Of a stretch of DNA of 64,000 nucleotides, positions 28,662-36,924 are shown piece by piece (within the stretch, counting starts at the first letter, position 1; every line of letters begins with the position of its first letter). The DNA is taken from NCBI GenBank assembly GCA_020073305.1, contig JAIQFK010000001.1:353398-417397 (forward strand). The letters are read 5' to 3'. The notes under the pieces were generated by a model. That model was not told the origin of the DNA. It did no database searches and saw only the letters and a list, made by a program, of their open reading frames with translations. Source of the DNA: Terriglobia bacterium (GTDB lineage Bacteria; Acidobacteriota; Terriglobia; Bryobacterales; Bryobacteraceae). Both the position numbers and the translations under genes were made by a program.

Positions 28662-29468
28662 ATGAAAAGAGTTTGGACGATCTCGACACTGGCGCTCGCT
28701 CTGGCAGCGCCCGCGCTGCTCGCACAGCCGAAGCAGCCGGCGCCGAAGTCGAAAGGCGAAACCGAGGCCTTGCAGGCCGTGTTCGGAACGCAGGATCCCG
28801 ACGGGCGGATTAAGGCGTGCGAGGAGTTGCTGACGAAATACGCCGACACCGACTTCAAGGCGCTGACGCTCTATTTCGAAGCCGCGTCATACCAGCAGAA
28901 GAACGATTACGAGAAAATGGTCGTTTACGCCGAGCGAGCGATCCAGGCAGACCCCAAGCAATACCCCTCCCTGCTGATGCTCGCCAAAGGCATCGCCCAG
29001 CGGACCCGCGAGTTCGATCTCGACCGCGAAGAGAAGCTCACCAAGGCGGAGAAATACGCAAAGGATGGCATGGAAATTGCCAAGGCCGCGCCGAAGCCCA
29101 ATCCGCAGATCACCGACCAGCAGTGGGAACAAGCCAAGAACGAGTACATCGCGCAGGGGCACGAAGCGCTCGGTTATGCCGCCATGGCTCGCAAGAATTC
29201 CGACGGAGCGATCGCCGAGATGAAGCAGGCGCTCGACCTGGTTCCCGACCCGGTCACCATGGTTCGCCTCGCCGCCGCCTATGACCAGGCCAAGAAGCCC
29301 GACGAAGCCCTGTCCCTGCTGGAAAAGGTCATGGCCATGACGGATCTCCACCCCAGCGTCCGGCAGTTCGCACAAGCCGAAAGAGTGCGGGCGCTGCAAC
29401 TAAAATCCGGCGGCGCGCCCCCAGCTTCCGCCACCGCCCCTCCGCAGGTAGAAATCAAGAAGCAATAA
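28662..29468 (+). CDS. Secreted TPR-repeat protein
   Basis: This 268-residue protein has a good AGGAG ribosome binding site and a signal peptide (MKRVWTISTLALALAAPALL). The rest is a chain of TPR-like helical repeats (EEKLTKAEKYAKDGMEIAK, GHEALGYAAMARKNSDGAIA, VRLAAAYDQAKKPDEALSLL). The C-terminus is a short Ala/Pro-rich tail. It sits between another secreted TPR gene and rnc. It resembles proteins that scaffold other envelope proteins, but the partner is unknown. Confidence 0.85.
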   Translation: MKRVWTISTLALALAAPALLAQPKQPAPKSKGETEALQAVFGTQDPDGRIKACEELLTKYADTDFKALTLYFEAASYQQKNDYEKMVVYAERAIQADPKQYPSLLMLAKGIAQRTREFDLDREEKLTKAEKYAKDGMEIAKAAPKPNPQITDQQWEQAKNEYIAQGHEALGYAAMARKNSDGAIAEMKQALDLVPDPVTMVRLAAAYDQAKKPDEALSLLEKVMAMTDLHPSVRQFAQAERVRALQLKSGGAPPASATAPPQVEIKKQ

Positions 29469-29495
29469 GGGAAGAGGCCTGGTTTCGTTCGACCC

Positions 29496-30239
29496 ATGCG
29501 TCCCGATCTGAAATCCCTCGAAACCGCGATCGGGCATCAATTTCAAAACCGAGAATTGCTCGAGCTCGCGCTAACTCACAGCTCTCACGTACATGAAAGA
29601 GCCGTCTCGGAGGGCGTGCGGCAAGCCGACAACGAGCAGCTCGAATTCCTGGGCGATTCCATCCTCGGGTTTCTCATCAGCGAAGCGCTGATCGTCCGCC
29701 TGCCCGGGTACTCCGAAGGGCGGCTCTCCAAGCTCAAGGCCCGCATCGTGAGCGCGGCGCATCTGTTCGGCGTAGCGGAAAGGCTGCAACTGGGCCAGTA
29801 CCTCCAGCTTGGACGCGGCGAGGAGATGAGCGGCGGCCGCTCCAAACGCACGCTGCTGGTGAATTCGCTCGAGGCGCTCATTGCCGCTCTCTATCAGGAC
29901 GCGGGGATCGAGAAGGCGCGCACGTTTGTAACGGAGCACGTGGTCGGTGACCCGGCGATCGATTGGGCGTTCTCGACCAACGATCTGACCGGCACTTTCA
30001 CCGATTACAAGAGCGCCTTGCAGGAATTGGCGCTGGCGCGCAAGCTCCCTCTTCCGCGTTACGTCATTCTAAAAGAAGACGGTCCCGAACACTCCAAGAC
30101 GTTCACCATTGAAGTTCGTGTCGGGAAAGACTGGACGGCGCACGCTGAAGGCTATTCGAAAAAGAACGCCGCCCAGAACGCCGCCCGCCTGGTGCTCGAG
30201 CGCCTGGCCGGCGAAGGGAAGCCGGAGGTTTCACTCTAA
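29496..30239 (+). CDS. rnc: Ribonuclease III
   Basis: This 247-residue double-strand RNA endonuclease matures rRNA and mRNA. The signature NEQLEFLGDSILGFLISEAL holds the catalytic Glu and Asp, and the downstream NSLEALIAALYQDAG carries the second metal ligands. The C-terminal domain (about 160-240; DYKSALQELALARKLPLPRY, then AEGYSKKNAAQNAARLVLE) is a dsRNA-binding domain. GGAAGAGG sits before the ATG. Its 3' end overlaps the convergent gene at 30231 by 9 nt. era, its usual neighbour, is not here. Confidence 0.95.
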   Translation: MRPDLKSLETAIGHQFQNRELLELALTHSSHVHERAVSEGVRQADNEQLEFLGDSILGFLISEALIVRLPGYSEGRLSKLKARIVSAAHLFGVAERLQLGQYLQLGRGEEMSGGRSKRTLLVNSLEALIAALYQDAGIEKARTFVTEHVVGDPAIDWAFSTNDLTGTFTDYKSALQELALARKLPLPRYVILKEDGPEHSKTFTIEVRVGKDWTAHAEGYSKKNAAQNAARLVLERLAGEGKPEVSL

Positions 30240-31826
30240 GAGCAGTCCGTAATACCGCCCCATCCAGTACGGCAGCAGAAAGAAGGCCCCATCATCCTCC
30301 GTGCGCCCGCTGTTGCCGCCGTCGATCTGAAATGGATTACCGTTCCACTTCATCACCGGGCGCTCGTCGGGCGGCAGTAGCGTGGTGGACTGCACTTCCC
30401 CGAAGCGTCCACGCCGGTTGTCGATGGCGATATCGCGCCGCCGCGAATTGCGCACGGTCCACTCAATCGTGTCCATAGGGATGCGGTTGAGGGTCCAGAC
30501 GGCTCCGGCGAGATCAACGGGCCCGGTGGGCCTGGATTGCAAATAGATCAGGCTCCAGAGCGGATTCTTTTCCGGCTGGATATTCTGCCACCACGCGTCT
30601 ATCGCGCGCCGGTAAGCGTCGCGACACCGCGGATCGTGCTCGTACAGGAAGACAGGGTAAAAGCTGAGCATGGCCAGTTCTTCATCGGAATAGTTGATCT
30701 CGCGGGTCAGCTCCCGGAGACGCGTCGTCTGCTCCAGATATTTCAGGTCGAAGGCCGCTTTGTGATACTCCGCCTCGTACTTTGCATCACCCGTAATGTG
30801 CGCCGCAGTTTTCACGATGCTCAACAGTTCGAGCGCGTTGAGCGGGCTATCAGTAATACCGGACTCACTCTCGAAATACGCGCGCGACCACCGGCCCCAG
30901 GTGGTCGGCCGGCCTGTGACGTCGGTGAGGTTGTACCCGTGTTCCAGGATGTGATCCGTGATGCGCGTCACCGTGGCGCGGATGCGTTGTCTCAGCTCGG
31001 AATCCGTCAACAAATCCCACGCGACGGCGTAGAGGAAAAAGTGCCCGACGATTTCATCCGAGCTGGTATCCGCTTTCCATTCGTATCGCCCGTCCGGCGT
31101 CCAGTGCCATACGCCGTCGGATTCCCGATAATCCCCCCGGCGAATGTACGAGCGGGCAGGAAAACCAGGCCGGCCGGTGACTTGTTCCAGAAACAGCACG
31201 GCCTCGATCGACTTCCTGGCGTTGCTGAGCGCTTCCGGGGAGCGCGTGGCAGCGTAACGAAAGTATTGCGACGCGGAGTAGATCGCGGTCCAGAGGCCAT
31301 CATTGTCGCTAGGGTCGAGCTGGTTCGTGCCAAGATCACCTCGCACGCGTAGTATGGAAGAAGCCACCAGACCGTAGCGATCGTGGCGCTCGCGAATGCG
31401 CTCCTCGAAGTAAGCCGCTTTTTGCTTGAGCGTCATCAGCCGCAATTCGATGTGGGAGACGCCCGTCCGCGTCCTTACCCACATGCCGTACGAACCGTCG
31501 GGTGCCACGTTGCGGACATCGTCATCGGGAAGGTAACGCCGGCCCGCGAGGAACTGGTGCCGATCGGCAGGATCCGCCGTGGGGTCCTCACGAATGACGC
31601 CAGCATGAGTGCCGAGCCAGCGGGCGCCATCGCCGGCAACTGCCGCGCAAGTGAAGTTGCCTGTCGGCGGACGCTCCGCGGCTTGCTTCACTCGATCGGG
31701 TGTTCTTGAATCGTTCGTATCGTAAAACGTGCGGATTTTCTGCGGATACGCATGGAGACGGATCGGCTCGGCGTGGGCGTAAACGCAGGTGGCCGCCAGG
31801 CCCGCTGCGACTAAGAAGCCGCGCAC
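30231..31826 (-). CDS. Large secreted protein of unknown function
   Basis: I place the start at the GTG at 31826 (MRGFLVAAGLAATCVYAHAE), where AGGA lies 6 nt upstream and a signal peptide follows; an earlier in-frame GTG would add eight residues inside the neighbouring gene. The 531-residue protein has many helical and aromatic stretches (NDGLWTAIYSASQYFRYAAT, VGHFFLYAVAWDLLTDSEL, RSYIRRGDYRESDGVWHWTP) that resemble six-hairpin glycosidase-like barrels. No catalytic pair can be named. It overlaps the end of the amidotransferase gene by 16 nt and rnc by 9 nt. Confidence 0.75.
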   Translation of the reverse strand: MRGFLVAAGLAATCVYAHAEPIRLHAYPQKIRTFYDTNDSRTPDRVKQAAERPPTGNFTCAAVAGDGARWLGTHAGVIREDPTADPADRHQFLAGRRYLPDDDVRNVAPDGSYGMWVRTRTGVSHIELRLMTLKQKAAYFEERIRERHDRYGLVASSILRVRGDLGTNQLDPSDNDGLWTAIYSASQYFRYAATRSPEALSNARKSIEAVLFLEQVTGRPGFPARSYIRRGDYRESDGVWHWTPDGRYEWKADTSSDEIVGHFFLYAVAWDLLTDSELRQRIRATVTRITDHILEHGYNLTDVTGRPTTWGRWSRAYFESESGITDSPLNALELLSIVKTAAHITGDAKYEAEYHKAAFDLKYLEQTTRLRELTREINYSDEELAMLSFYPVFLYEHDPRCRDAYRRAIDAWWQNIQPEKNPLWSLIYLQSRPTGPVDLAGAVWTLNRIPMDTIEWTVRNSRRRDIAIDNRRGRFGEVQSTTLLPPDERPVMKWNGNPFQIDGGNSGRTEDDGAFFLLPYWMGRYYGLLLE

Positions 31827-32548
31827 GCCTCGTCCTGCAGCAGAGCGCACCAGCGGCCAAATACCAGCTCCGCCAGCTTCGCGCTACGGGCGGCGTGCTG
31901 GTGTGGATCGATCGGCTGCGTGACCTCGCGCGCATCGCCGCAAGCTTCGTCGTCGCGGCACCATCCCGCAATCATGGCCGGCGTCACCTCAAGATGAAAC
32001 TGCAGTCCGTAGATGCGATCGCCGGCGCGGAACGCCTGGTTGACGCATGCATCAGACGAAGCGAGCCGCGCGGCGCCCGGCGGCAAATCGAACGTCTCCC
32101 CGTGCCAGTGAAAGATCATTTCGGGCTCGCTCAGCCCTACCAAAAGCGGGTCGCTCGCCGCGGCTGGTGTGAAGCTGACAGGCGCCCAGCCGATTTCTTT
32201 CACCGCGTTTGGGTACACACGTGCCCCCAGGGCCTTCGCGATCAACTGCGCGCCCAGGCAGACCCCCAGCACCATCTGGCCGCGATTCGCGGCATCCCGG
32301 ATGTACTGGATCTCACGATGAAGGTAGGGTTGATCATCGTTCGCTGACATTGGCCCTCCCATCAAAATCAGAGCGTCCGCTTCGCTGACGCGACACTCGG
32401 CGCGGGGATTGGCATACAGATCAGCGTAATCACAGTGAACGCCTCGGGAAGCCAGCGTGGAGGCAATCAAACCCAGATCGTCAACCGGGGTGTGCCGAAA
32501 GGCGAGAACGCGCGCCGGCGGCTTAGTCGATGGCGGTTCGCTGCGCAA
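31811..32548 (-). CDS. Class I glutamine amidotransferase-like protein
   Basis: This 245-residue protein has the GATase1 triad: the nucleophile in LGVCLGAQLIAKALG, and His in GLQFHLEVTP with the following Glu. ALILMGGPMSANDD and the QYIRDAANRGQMVLG segment match GuaA-like or YhbO-like amidotransferases. It would release ammonia from glutamine or hydrolyse a gamma-glutamyl substrate. No synthetase domain or partner is adjacent, so the substrate is unknown. The start is a TTG overlapping the amidase stop by 26 nt, which is unusual. A shorter start is possible. Confidence 0.82.
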   Translation of the reverse strand: MRSEPPSTKPPARVLAFRHTPVDDLGLIASTLASRGVHCDYADLYANPRAECRVSEADALILMGGPMSANDDQPYLHREIQYIRDAANRGQMVLGVCLGAQLIAKALGARVYPNAVKEIGWAPVSFTPAAASDPLLVGLSEPEMIFHWHGETFDLPPGAARLASSDACVNQAFRAGDRIYGLQFHLEVTPAMIAGWCRDDEACGDAREVTQPIDPHQHAARSAKLAELVFGRWCALLQDEACAAS

Positions 32549-33989
32549 CCTGGAAATGGCTCAACGATTGGGCGTAGCGCGAGACGCCCTGATACAGCGC
32601 CTCGGCCAGGCGTTGGCGGTGCTCGGGTCGCTTCAGAAGCTGCTCTTCCCGGGAGCTGCTGAGGAAGCCGATCTCGGCAAGGATCGAAGGCATGGAAGCG
32701 CCAATCAACACTACGAACGGCGCTTTCTTGATGCCGCGATCCTTGGCCGCCGGGTTATATCGCGTCTCAAACGTTTGCAGCGACCCTTGCACCTTGGAAG
32801 CAAATTCCTTGGATTCCTCGATCTTCTCGTGCAAGGTGATGCTCTGAATGAGATCTCTCAGCTCAAAAACAGACTTGTCCGAGCTGGCATTCTCGCGGGC
32901 CGCCACATCAAGTGCCTCAGCCGAGCGCGTGAAGTTCAGGTAGTAGACTTCAATGCCGCCAATCTTCGGGTGCGGGGAGGAGTTGGCGTGAATCGAAAGG
33001 AACAGATCAGCTTTCTTCTGATTTGCGATTTCGGTGCGCCCCTGCAGCGGGATGAAGGTGTCGTCCGATCGCGTGTAGATTACCTCGCTGCCCATGCGCT
33101 CCTCGATGAGCTTGCCCAGCCGCCTGGCGACATCCAGCACCACGTCCTTTTCCATCAATCCGCGCCGGCCTACGGTGCCGTCATCGGCGCCGCCATGACC
33201 CGGGTCGATGACCACGCGGTGAATTTTCAAACCGAGCGCGCGAATCAACGACTGTTCTCCCTCACTGGACACGCGTGCGGGTTTCGCCACTACGGGCGGA
33301 ACGGCTGTGCGGGAGGGCGGCTTTCGAACCGAGTCATCCGGTTCGCTCATCGAAGACGGAGCGGGGGCCGGCGGTGGTTCGGTCAGGATGATCGCCGATG
33401 TCGTTACCGTCTTGGCGGCCATTCGCGCCACCTGCGGTCTGACGACATCCGCCTTCAGAGCGGGTGGAGCGGAAATGACGGGCGGCGGTGCAGCCGCTGG
33501 CCGCGGTGGCTCTCGCATCGGCTCAGCCTCGCGGCGAACCGGTGCTGCCGCGCGCACCACGGTTTCTTGCGGAGCAGAGCCCGCCGGACGAAGTTCGATG
33601 ATCATGCGGCTGGGATTATCCAACCGGGATACCGTAAACTCGGCGGGCGATTCCAAGTCGAGCACGACCCGCGTGACCCCCGGCAGAGTTTCGGCTACGC
33701 GGATGCGTTTGAGCAGCTTGTCCCCGACCTCGGCGGCGAACAAACGGTGGCCGTCAATGAGGGGACGTGTGCCGGTCAGATCAAAGAAGATCCGATTGGG
33801 GTTTTGCGCGCGGTCAGCGCGATAATGAACTTCGCCCGTAATCTCAATGGCCACCCGCGTTGTGGCAGACAAAGTCCAATAGCGTACGGCGGTGACCTCG
33901 GGCGACGAGGAGGTCCGCGCCTCCGCGGCAAGCGTCGTTGCCGCCAGAAGTCCTATAACGCCCGTTATGCCCGTGAGCCGGCGTCCCAT
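32523..33989 (-). CDS. N-acetylmuramoyl-L-alanine amidase (AMIN + Amidase_3)
   Basis: This 488-residue enzyme cleaves the amide bond between MurNAc and L-Ala in peptidoglycan. It has a signal sequence (MGRRLTGITGVIGLLAATTL), an AMIN domain (about 30-130; IFFDLTGTRPLIDG, RVVLDLESPAEFTVS) that targets it to septa, a long Pro/Ala-rich linker, and an Amidase_3 domain (about 260-480; IDPGHGGADDGTVG, LFLSIHANSSPHP, and final SILAEIGFLSSSREE). The zinc His and catalytic Glu are present. It is 3 bp downstream of the lytic transglycosylase, forming a cell-wall pair. Confidence 0.93.
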   Translation of the reverse strand: MGRRLTGITGVIGLLAATTLAAEARTSSSPEVTAVRYWTLSATTRVAIEITGEVHYRADRAQNPNRIFFDLTGTRPLIDGHRLFAAEVGDKLLKRIRVAETLPGVTRVVLDLESPAEFTVSRLDNPSRMIIELRPAGSAPQETVVRAAAPVRREAEPMREPPRPAAAPPPVISAPPALKADVVRPQVARMAAKTVTTSAIILTEPPPAPAPSSMSEPDDSVRKPPSRTAVPPVVAKPARVSSEGEQSLIRALGLKIHRVVIDPGHGGADDGTVGRRGLMEKDVVLDVARRLGKLIEERMGSEVIYTRSDDTFIPLQGRTEIANQKKADLFLSIHANSSPHPKIGGIEVYYLNFTRSAEALDVAARENASSDKSVFELRDLIQSITLHEKIEESKEFASKVQGSLQTFETRYNPAAKDRGIKKAPFVVLIGASMPSILAEIGFLSSSREEQLLKRPEHRQRLAEALYQGVSRYAQSLSHFQVAQRTAID

Positions 33990-33992
33990 GGA

Positions 33993-34694
33993 TTATTGAG
34001 TCTTGTAATACAGCCTTCCCATCGCATCCACCACGGCGCGAATGGGGTTGAATTCTCGCGCGGGCTTGGCTTCGGTCTCCACAGCGCGCTGTTTTTTTGC
34101 TTCCTTGGTGTCATCCAGCGCCTTGCCCACGCGGTAGACGTAATCGCGCGTCTCGCGAAATGGCGGCACACCTTGGTATCGCTCCACCGTGCCCTCGCCG
34201 GCGTTGTATGCCGCCAGCGCCAGGCGTTTGTCACCCTTGTAGAGGTTCAACAGATATTTCATATACCGGACGCCGCCCTCGACGTTCTGCGCCGGATTGA
34301 AAGCGTCGCTCACACTGAAACGACGCGCGGTAGAAGGAACCAGTTGCATCAATCCGAGGGCGCCCTTGCTCGAAACCGCGAAAGGATTGTAATTGCTCTC
34401 CACGCGAATCATGGAGTGCACCAGATCGGAATCCACGTCGTGCCGCCCGGCGATCTGATCTACCATCGTAACCAGTTCCGGCGGTGCGGATGCCGCCGGT
34501 GCGGGCAACTCGATTTGCGGAACTGGCTTTTCCGGCACTGCGCGTGCCGGCCGGGCCACGCTCCGCACCAGGCGCCCTGTTTGCATGTCGGAACGCACCA
34601 CCACCATTACTGGAGCTGACTGGCTAACAGACGCAGCGGATAAGTGAGCGGCGCTGGCTATGATCACCGAAGTTAGTATAAAACATTTTCTCAT
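33993..34694 (-). CDS. Lytic transglycosylase (SLT family)
   Basis: This 233-residue protein has a signal peptide (MRKCFILTSVIIASAAHLSA) and an SLT-type domain (about 85-200). The catalytic Glu lies in SMIRVESNYNPFAVS, followed by SKGALGLMQLVPSTARRF, YMKYLLNLYKGDKRLALA and AAYNAGEGTVERY. It cuts the glycan strand between MurNAc and GlcNAc to give the anhydro form. It precedes the amidase in one operon, so the two enzymes likely act together at cell-wall remodelling. The gene reads away from mobA. Confidence 0.92.
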   Translation of the reverse strand: MRKCFILTSVIIASAAHLSAASVSQSAPVMVVVRSDMQTGRLVRSVARPARAVPEKPVPQIELPAPAASAPPELVTMVDQIAGRHDVDSDLVHSMIRVESNYNPFAVSSKGALGLMQLVPSTARRFSVSDAFNPAQNVEGGVRYMKYLLNLYKGDKRLALAAYNAGEGTVERYQGVPPFRETRDYVYRVGKALDDTKEAKKQRAVETEAKPAREFNPIRAVVDAMGRLYYKTQ

Positions 34695-34741
34695 TTTTAT
34701 GTTTTATTTCTCCGCCACCTAACTTACGCTTTTTGCATTTC

Positions 34742-34747
34742 TATAAT
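34742..34747 (+). promoter_or_regulatory. Candidate -10 element of mobA
   Basis: TATAAT lies 15 nt before the mobA ATG at 34763. No -35 hexamer at standard spacing is obvious. The region between the two divergent genes is AT-rich and short, as expected for a shared promoter region. Confidence 0.38.
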
Positions 34748-34762
34748 GTTATCATTTTCTCG

Positions 34763-35326
34763 ATGAAATGCGCGGGGTTTGTGCTGGCCGGAGGCAGGAG
34801 TTCCCGCATGGGCGCCGACAAAGCTTTGCTCCCGTTCAAGGGCCGCACCCTCATCGAACACGTTGCCGCGGAAGTACATCGAGCCGCGGGCAACGTGACT
34901 TTGGTCGGAGATCCGGACAAGTATAGTAACTTTAGTTATCCAGTTATTCGCGACATTTATCCGGGATGTGGACCCCTTTCCGGCATTCACGCCGCTCTCG
35001 CCCGGTCGCGCGCGGACTGGAACGTCATCGTAGCTTGCGACATGCCGGAGCTTACCGCCGGCCTTCTCCAGCGAATCCTCCAGCGCGCCCAAAGCGGCCA
35101 TGCCCATGCGGTGGTTCCGGCCGGCCCCTCCGGTTTGCCGGAGCCCTTGTGCGCCGCCTATAGCCGCCGCGCCTTGGATGGGATCACGCAAGCGCTCGAA
35201 CGTGGCATTCGCAAGGTAATGGACGGCCTGGAGGGTCTCGAAATCGACCTGTGGCGCGTGCCGGATTGCCGCCCGTTCCATAACCTCAATACTCCCGCGG
35301 AGTGGACCGGTTATTGCCATGGTTGA
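34763..35326 (+). CDS. mobA: MobA-like molybdenum cofactor guanylyltransferase
   Basis: This 187-residue nucleotidyltransferase has the MobA signature CAGFVLAGGRSSRMGADKAL with LLPFKGRTLIEHV, the DIYPGCGPLSGIHAAL segment and VACDMPEL, so it would transfer GMP to molybdopterin. I start at the ATG at 34763. No other molybdenum cofactor gene is in the window, so a role as a related sugar or CDP transferase is not excluded. It overlaps the downstream ABC gene by 8 nt. Confidence 0.8.
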   Translation: MKCAGFVLAGGRSSRMGADKALLPFKGRTLIEHVAAEVHRAAGNVTLVGDPDKYSNFSYPVIRDIYPGCGPLSGIHAALARSRADWNVIVACDMPELTAGLLQRILQRAQSGHAHAVVPAGPSGLPEPLCAAYSRRALDGITQALERGIRKVMDGLEGLEIDLWRVPDCRPFHNLNTPAEWTGYCHG

Positions 35327-36074
35327 CGAGTACCCGCATTACATAGAGTTCCGCCATGTTTATAAGACGTTCGACAAGCCGGTTTTAGTCGACAGCAATT
35401 TTTGGGTTGACGCCGGCCAGACCGTAGCCATTATCGGCCGCAGCGGCGTGGGTAAGTCGGTCACGCTGGCTCACATCATGGGCTTTCTCAGGCCCGATAA
35501 CGGCCGCGTGATCGTGGCGCACGAAGATATTACGGATTTCCCGGAGTCCGAACTCCGCCGCATTCGAAAAAAAGTAACTATGGTGTTTCAGTCCGGCGCG
35601 TTATTTGATTCCATGACGGTCGCGGAGAATGTCTTGTTTTCTCTCGAGTTACGCGAGGACTACGACGAGGCGAACAAGGAGGAGGTGGTGAACGGGCTGC
35701 TCAAGATGGTGGATATCTACGAAGCCCGCGATTCCTATCCGGCTGACCTGGCCACCGGCTATAAACGGGCCGTCGCCATCGCCCGGGCACTCGCGGCGCA
35801 GCCTGAGTGCGTTCTCTACGACGAACCCACCACCATGGTCGATCCCATCATGTCGGATCATCTGGCGGATCTCATGCTGCGGCTGAAGCGGCAGTTGCGC
35901 CTGACTTCCGTGGTGGTGACCCATGATCTGGAACTAATGAACCGGGTAGCCGACCGCGTGGTGTTTCTCCATCAGGGACGCGTTATTTTCTTCGGCCCGG
36001 TATCAGACCTGGAGAAGGCGGATCACCCGCACATCCAGGAATTTCTGGCTCTGGATCGCGTGGAACGGGTCTGA
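35319..36074 (+). CDS. Mla-type ABC transporter ATPase with altered signature motif
   Basis: This 251-residue ATPase resembles MlaF/YrbF proteins that power phospholipid transport across the envelope. Walker A GRSGVGKSVT, the Q-loop FQSGALFDSMTVAEN, Walker B CVLYDEPT and the H-loop VVVTHDLEL are intact. The ABC signature, usually LSGGQ or LSGGM, reads LATGYKRAVAIARAL, and the D-loop is MVDP instead of GLDP. No permease (MlaE) or MlaD gene is adjacent. The gene overlaps mobA by 8 nt. Either it hydrolyses ATP with unusual motifs or it pairs with a partner elsewhere. Confidence 0.85.
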   Translation: MVDEYPHYIEFRHVYKTFDKPVLVDSNFWVDAGQTVAIIGRSGVGKSVTLAHIMGFLRPDNGRVIVAHEDITDFPESELRRIRKKVTMVFQSGALFDSMTVAENVLFSLELREDYDEANKEEVVNGLLKMVDIYEARDSYPADLATGYKRAVAIARALAAQPECVLYDEPTTMVDPIMSDHLADLMLRLKRQLRLTSVVVTHDLELMNRVADRVVFLHQGRVIFFGPVSDLEKADHPHIQEFLALDRVERV

Positions 36075-36076
36075 GC

Positions 36077-36436
36077 TTAGTGCGCTTCCGCGCCCAGCCC
36101 GATGAAGAACACCCCAACGAGAATCAGCAGCAGGCCCAGCGTTTTGGCGTGCGTAATCGGCTCCTTGAAGAACAGTCGCGACCAGAATAGGGTCCACACA
36201 TTAGCGAGTGAAACCATCGGATAAAGAACCGACACTTCGCCGCGCTTCAAGCCGAGCAAATAAAAAACCGAAGAGCCGAGAAACAACCCCACGCCGAGGG
36301 CCAACCGCAGGTTCAGGATGAGGTAACGCAGGCCGTGACGAAGCTTCTGCGCGCCGGACTTCAAGAACACCGCGCCAAACGATCCCAGAAACGACGCCGC
36401 TAGCACCAGCAGCATCGACGAAACGGGTGTGCTCAC
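36077..36436 (-). CDS. EamA/SMR-like small membrane transporter subunit B
   Basis: This 119-residue membrane protein has four predicted helices (for example MLLVLAASFLGSFGAVFL and LALGVGLFLGSSVFYLLGL) and the DMT-superfamily feature of a LKSG motif and a PMVSLANVWTLFWSRLFF segment. Its 4-nt overlap with the upstream gene (ATGA) and similar size suggest a heterodimer, as in paired small multidrug or ArnE/ArnF-type transporters. The substrate is unknown. It ends 3 bp from the convergent ABC ATPase gene. Confidence 0.82.
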   Translation of the reverse strand: MSTPVSSMLLVLAASFLGSFGAVFLKSGAQKLRHGLRYLILNLRLALGVGLFLGSSVFYLLGLKRGEVSVLYPMVSLANVWTLFWSRLFFKEPITHAKTLGLLLILVGVFFIGLGAEAH

Positions 36437-36828
36437 GATTGGCCGCCCTTGCCCATCACGGCCACGCCGGCCACCACTACCGCGACGCCGGCCAGCTTGA
36501 ACATGTTCATCGTCTCGTGAAAAAACGCTACGGAAAGAATCGTGACCCAGACATAAGTCAGGGCAATGATCGGATAGAGGATCGACAGTTCGCCGTCACG
36601 CAAAGCAAAAACCAGCAGCACGGTATTGAGGCCGTAGAGGCAATAGCCACCGAGCAGCGGCAAGCTGGTGATGTAACCCATCAAGCCTGTCTGGGCCGGG
36701 TGGCCAAGGCCGATTTTCATCAGCATTTGCGCCGCCGCGCCTAGCAGTGTGCAGCAAAAGACCAACGCCATTGACTGCGTCCGGGTAAACGGCCGGTGAT
36801 GGATAGGGAGCGCAGTCGCGGGTGTCAC
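36433..36828 (-). CDS. EamA/SMR-like small membrane transporter subunit A
   Basis: This 131-residue protein has four membrane helices (MALVFCCTLLGAAAQMLMKI, LPLLGGYCLYGLNTVLLVF, YPIIALTYVWVTILSVAFF, AGVAVVVAGVAVMGKG) and is a paralogue of the next gene. The SILYPIIALTYVW segment mirrors SVLYPMVSLANVW of its partner. Its GTG start is 8 nt after a TATTCT hexamer at 36837-36842 on the minus strand, so transcription may start at the codon. The pair probably forms a two-subunit DMT-type transporter. Confidence 0.82.
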   Translation of the reverse strand: MTPATALPIHHRPFTRTQSMALVFCCTLLGAAAQMLMKIGLGHPAQTGLMGYITSLPLLGGYCLYGLNTVLLVFALRDGELSILYPIIALTYVWVTILSVAFFHETMNMFKLAGVAVVVAGVAVMGKGGQS

Positions 36829-36909
36829 GCCTCATCAGAATAACAGAGGTATCTGCTTTTTTGTCCCAATTTTGTGAGTCATTCTGCACGGGCGCTCCCT
36901 GCTTTTCGT

Positions 36910-36915
36910 TACAAT
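36910..36915 (+). promoter_or_regulatory. Candidate -10 of lepB
   Basis: TACAAT ends 9 nt before the GTG at 36925, so transcription would start 2-3 nt before the codon. No Shine-Dalgarno is visible, which fits a leaderless mRNA. A clear -35 element is not seen. Confidence 0.4.
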
Positions 36916-36924
36916 AGTTTTATC

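Noticed and set aside
32457..34619. A 720-codon open frame on the plus strand
   Set aside because: It is antisense to the amidase and transglycosylase and has no recognisable domains; GC-rich third positions keep antisense frames open.
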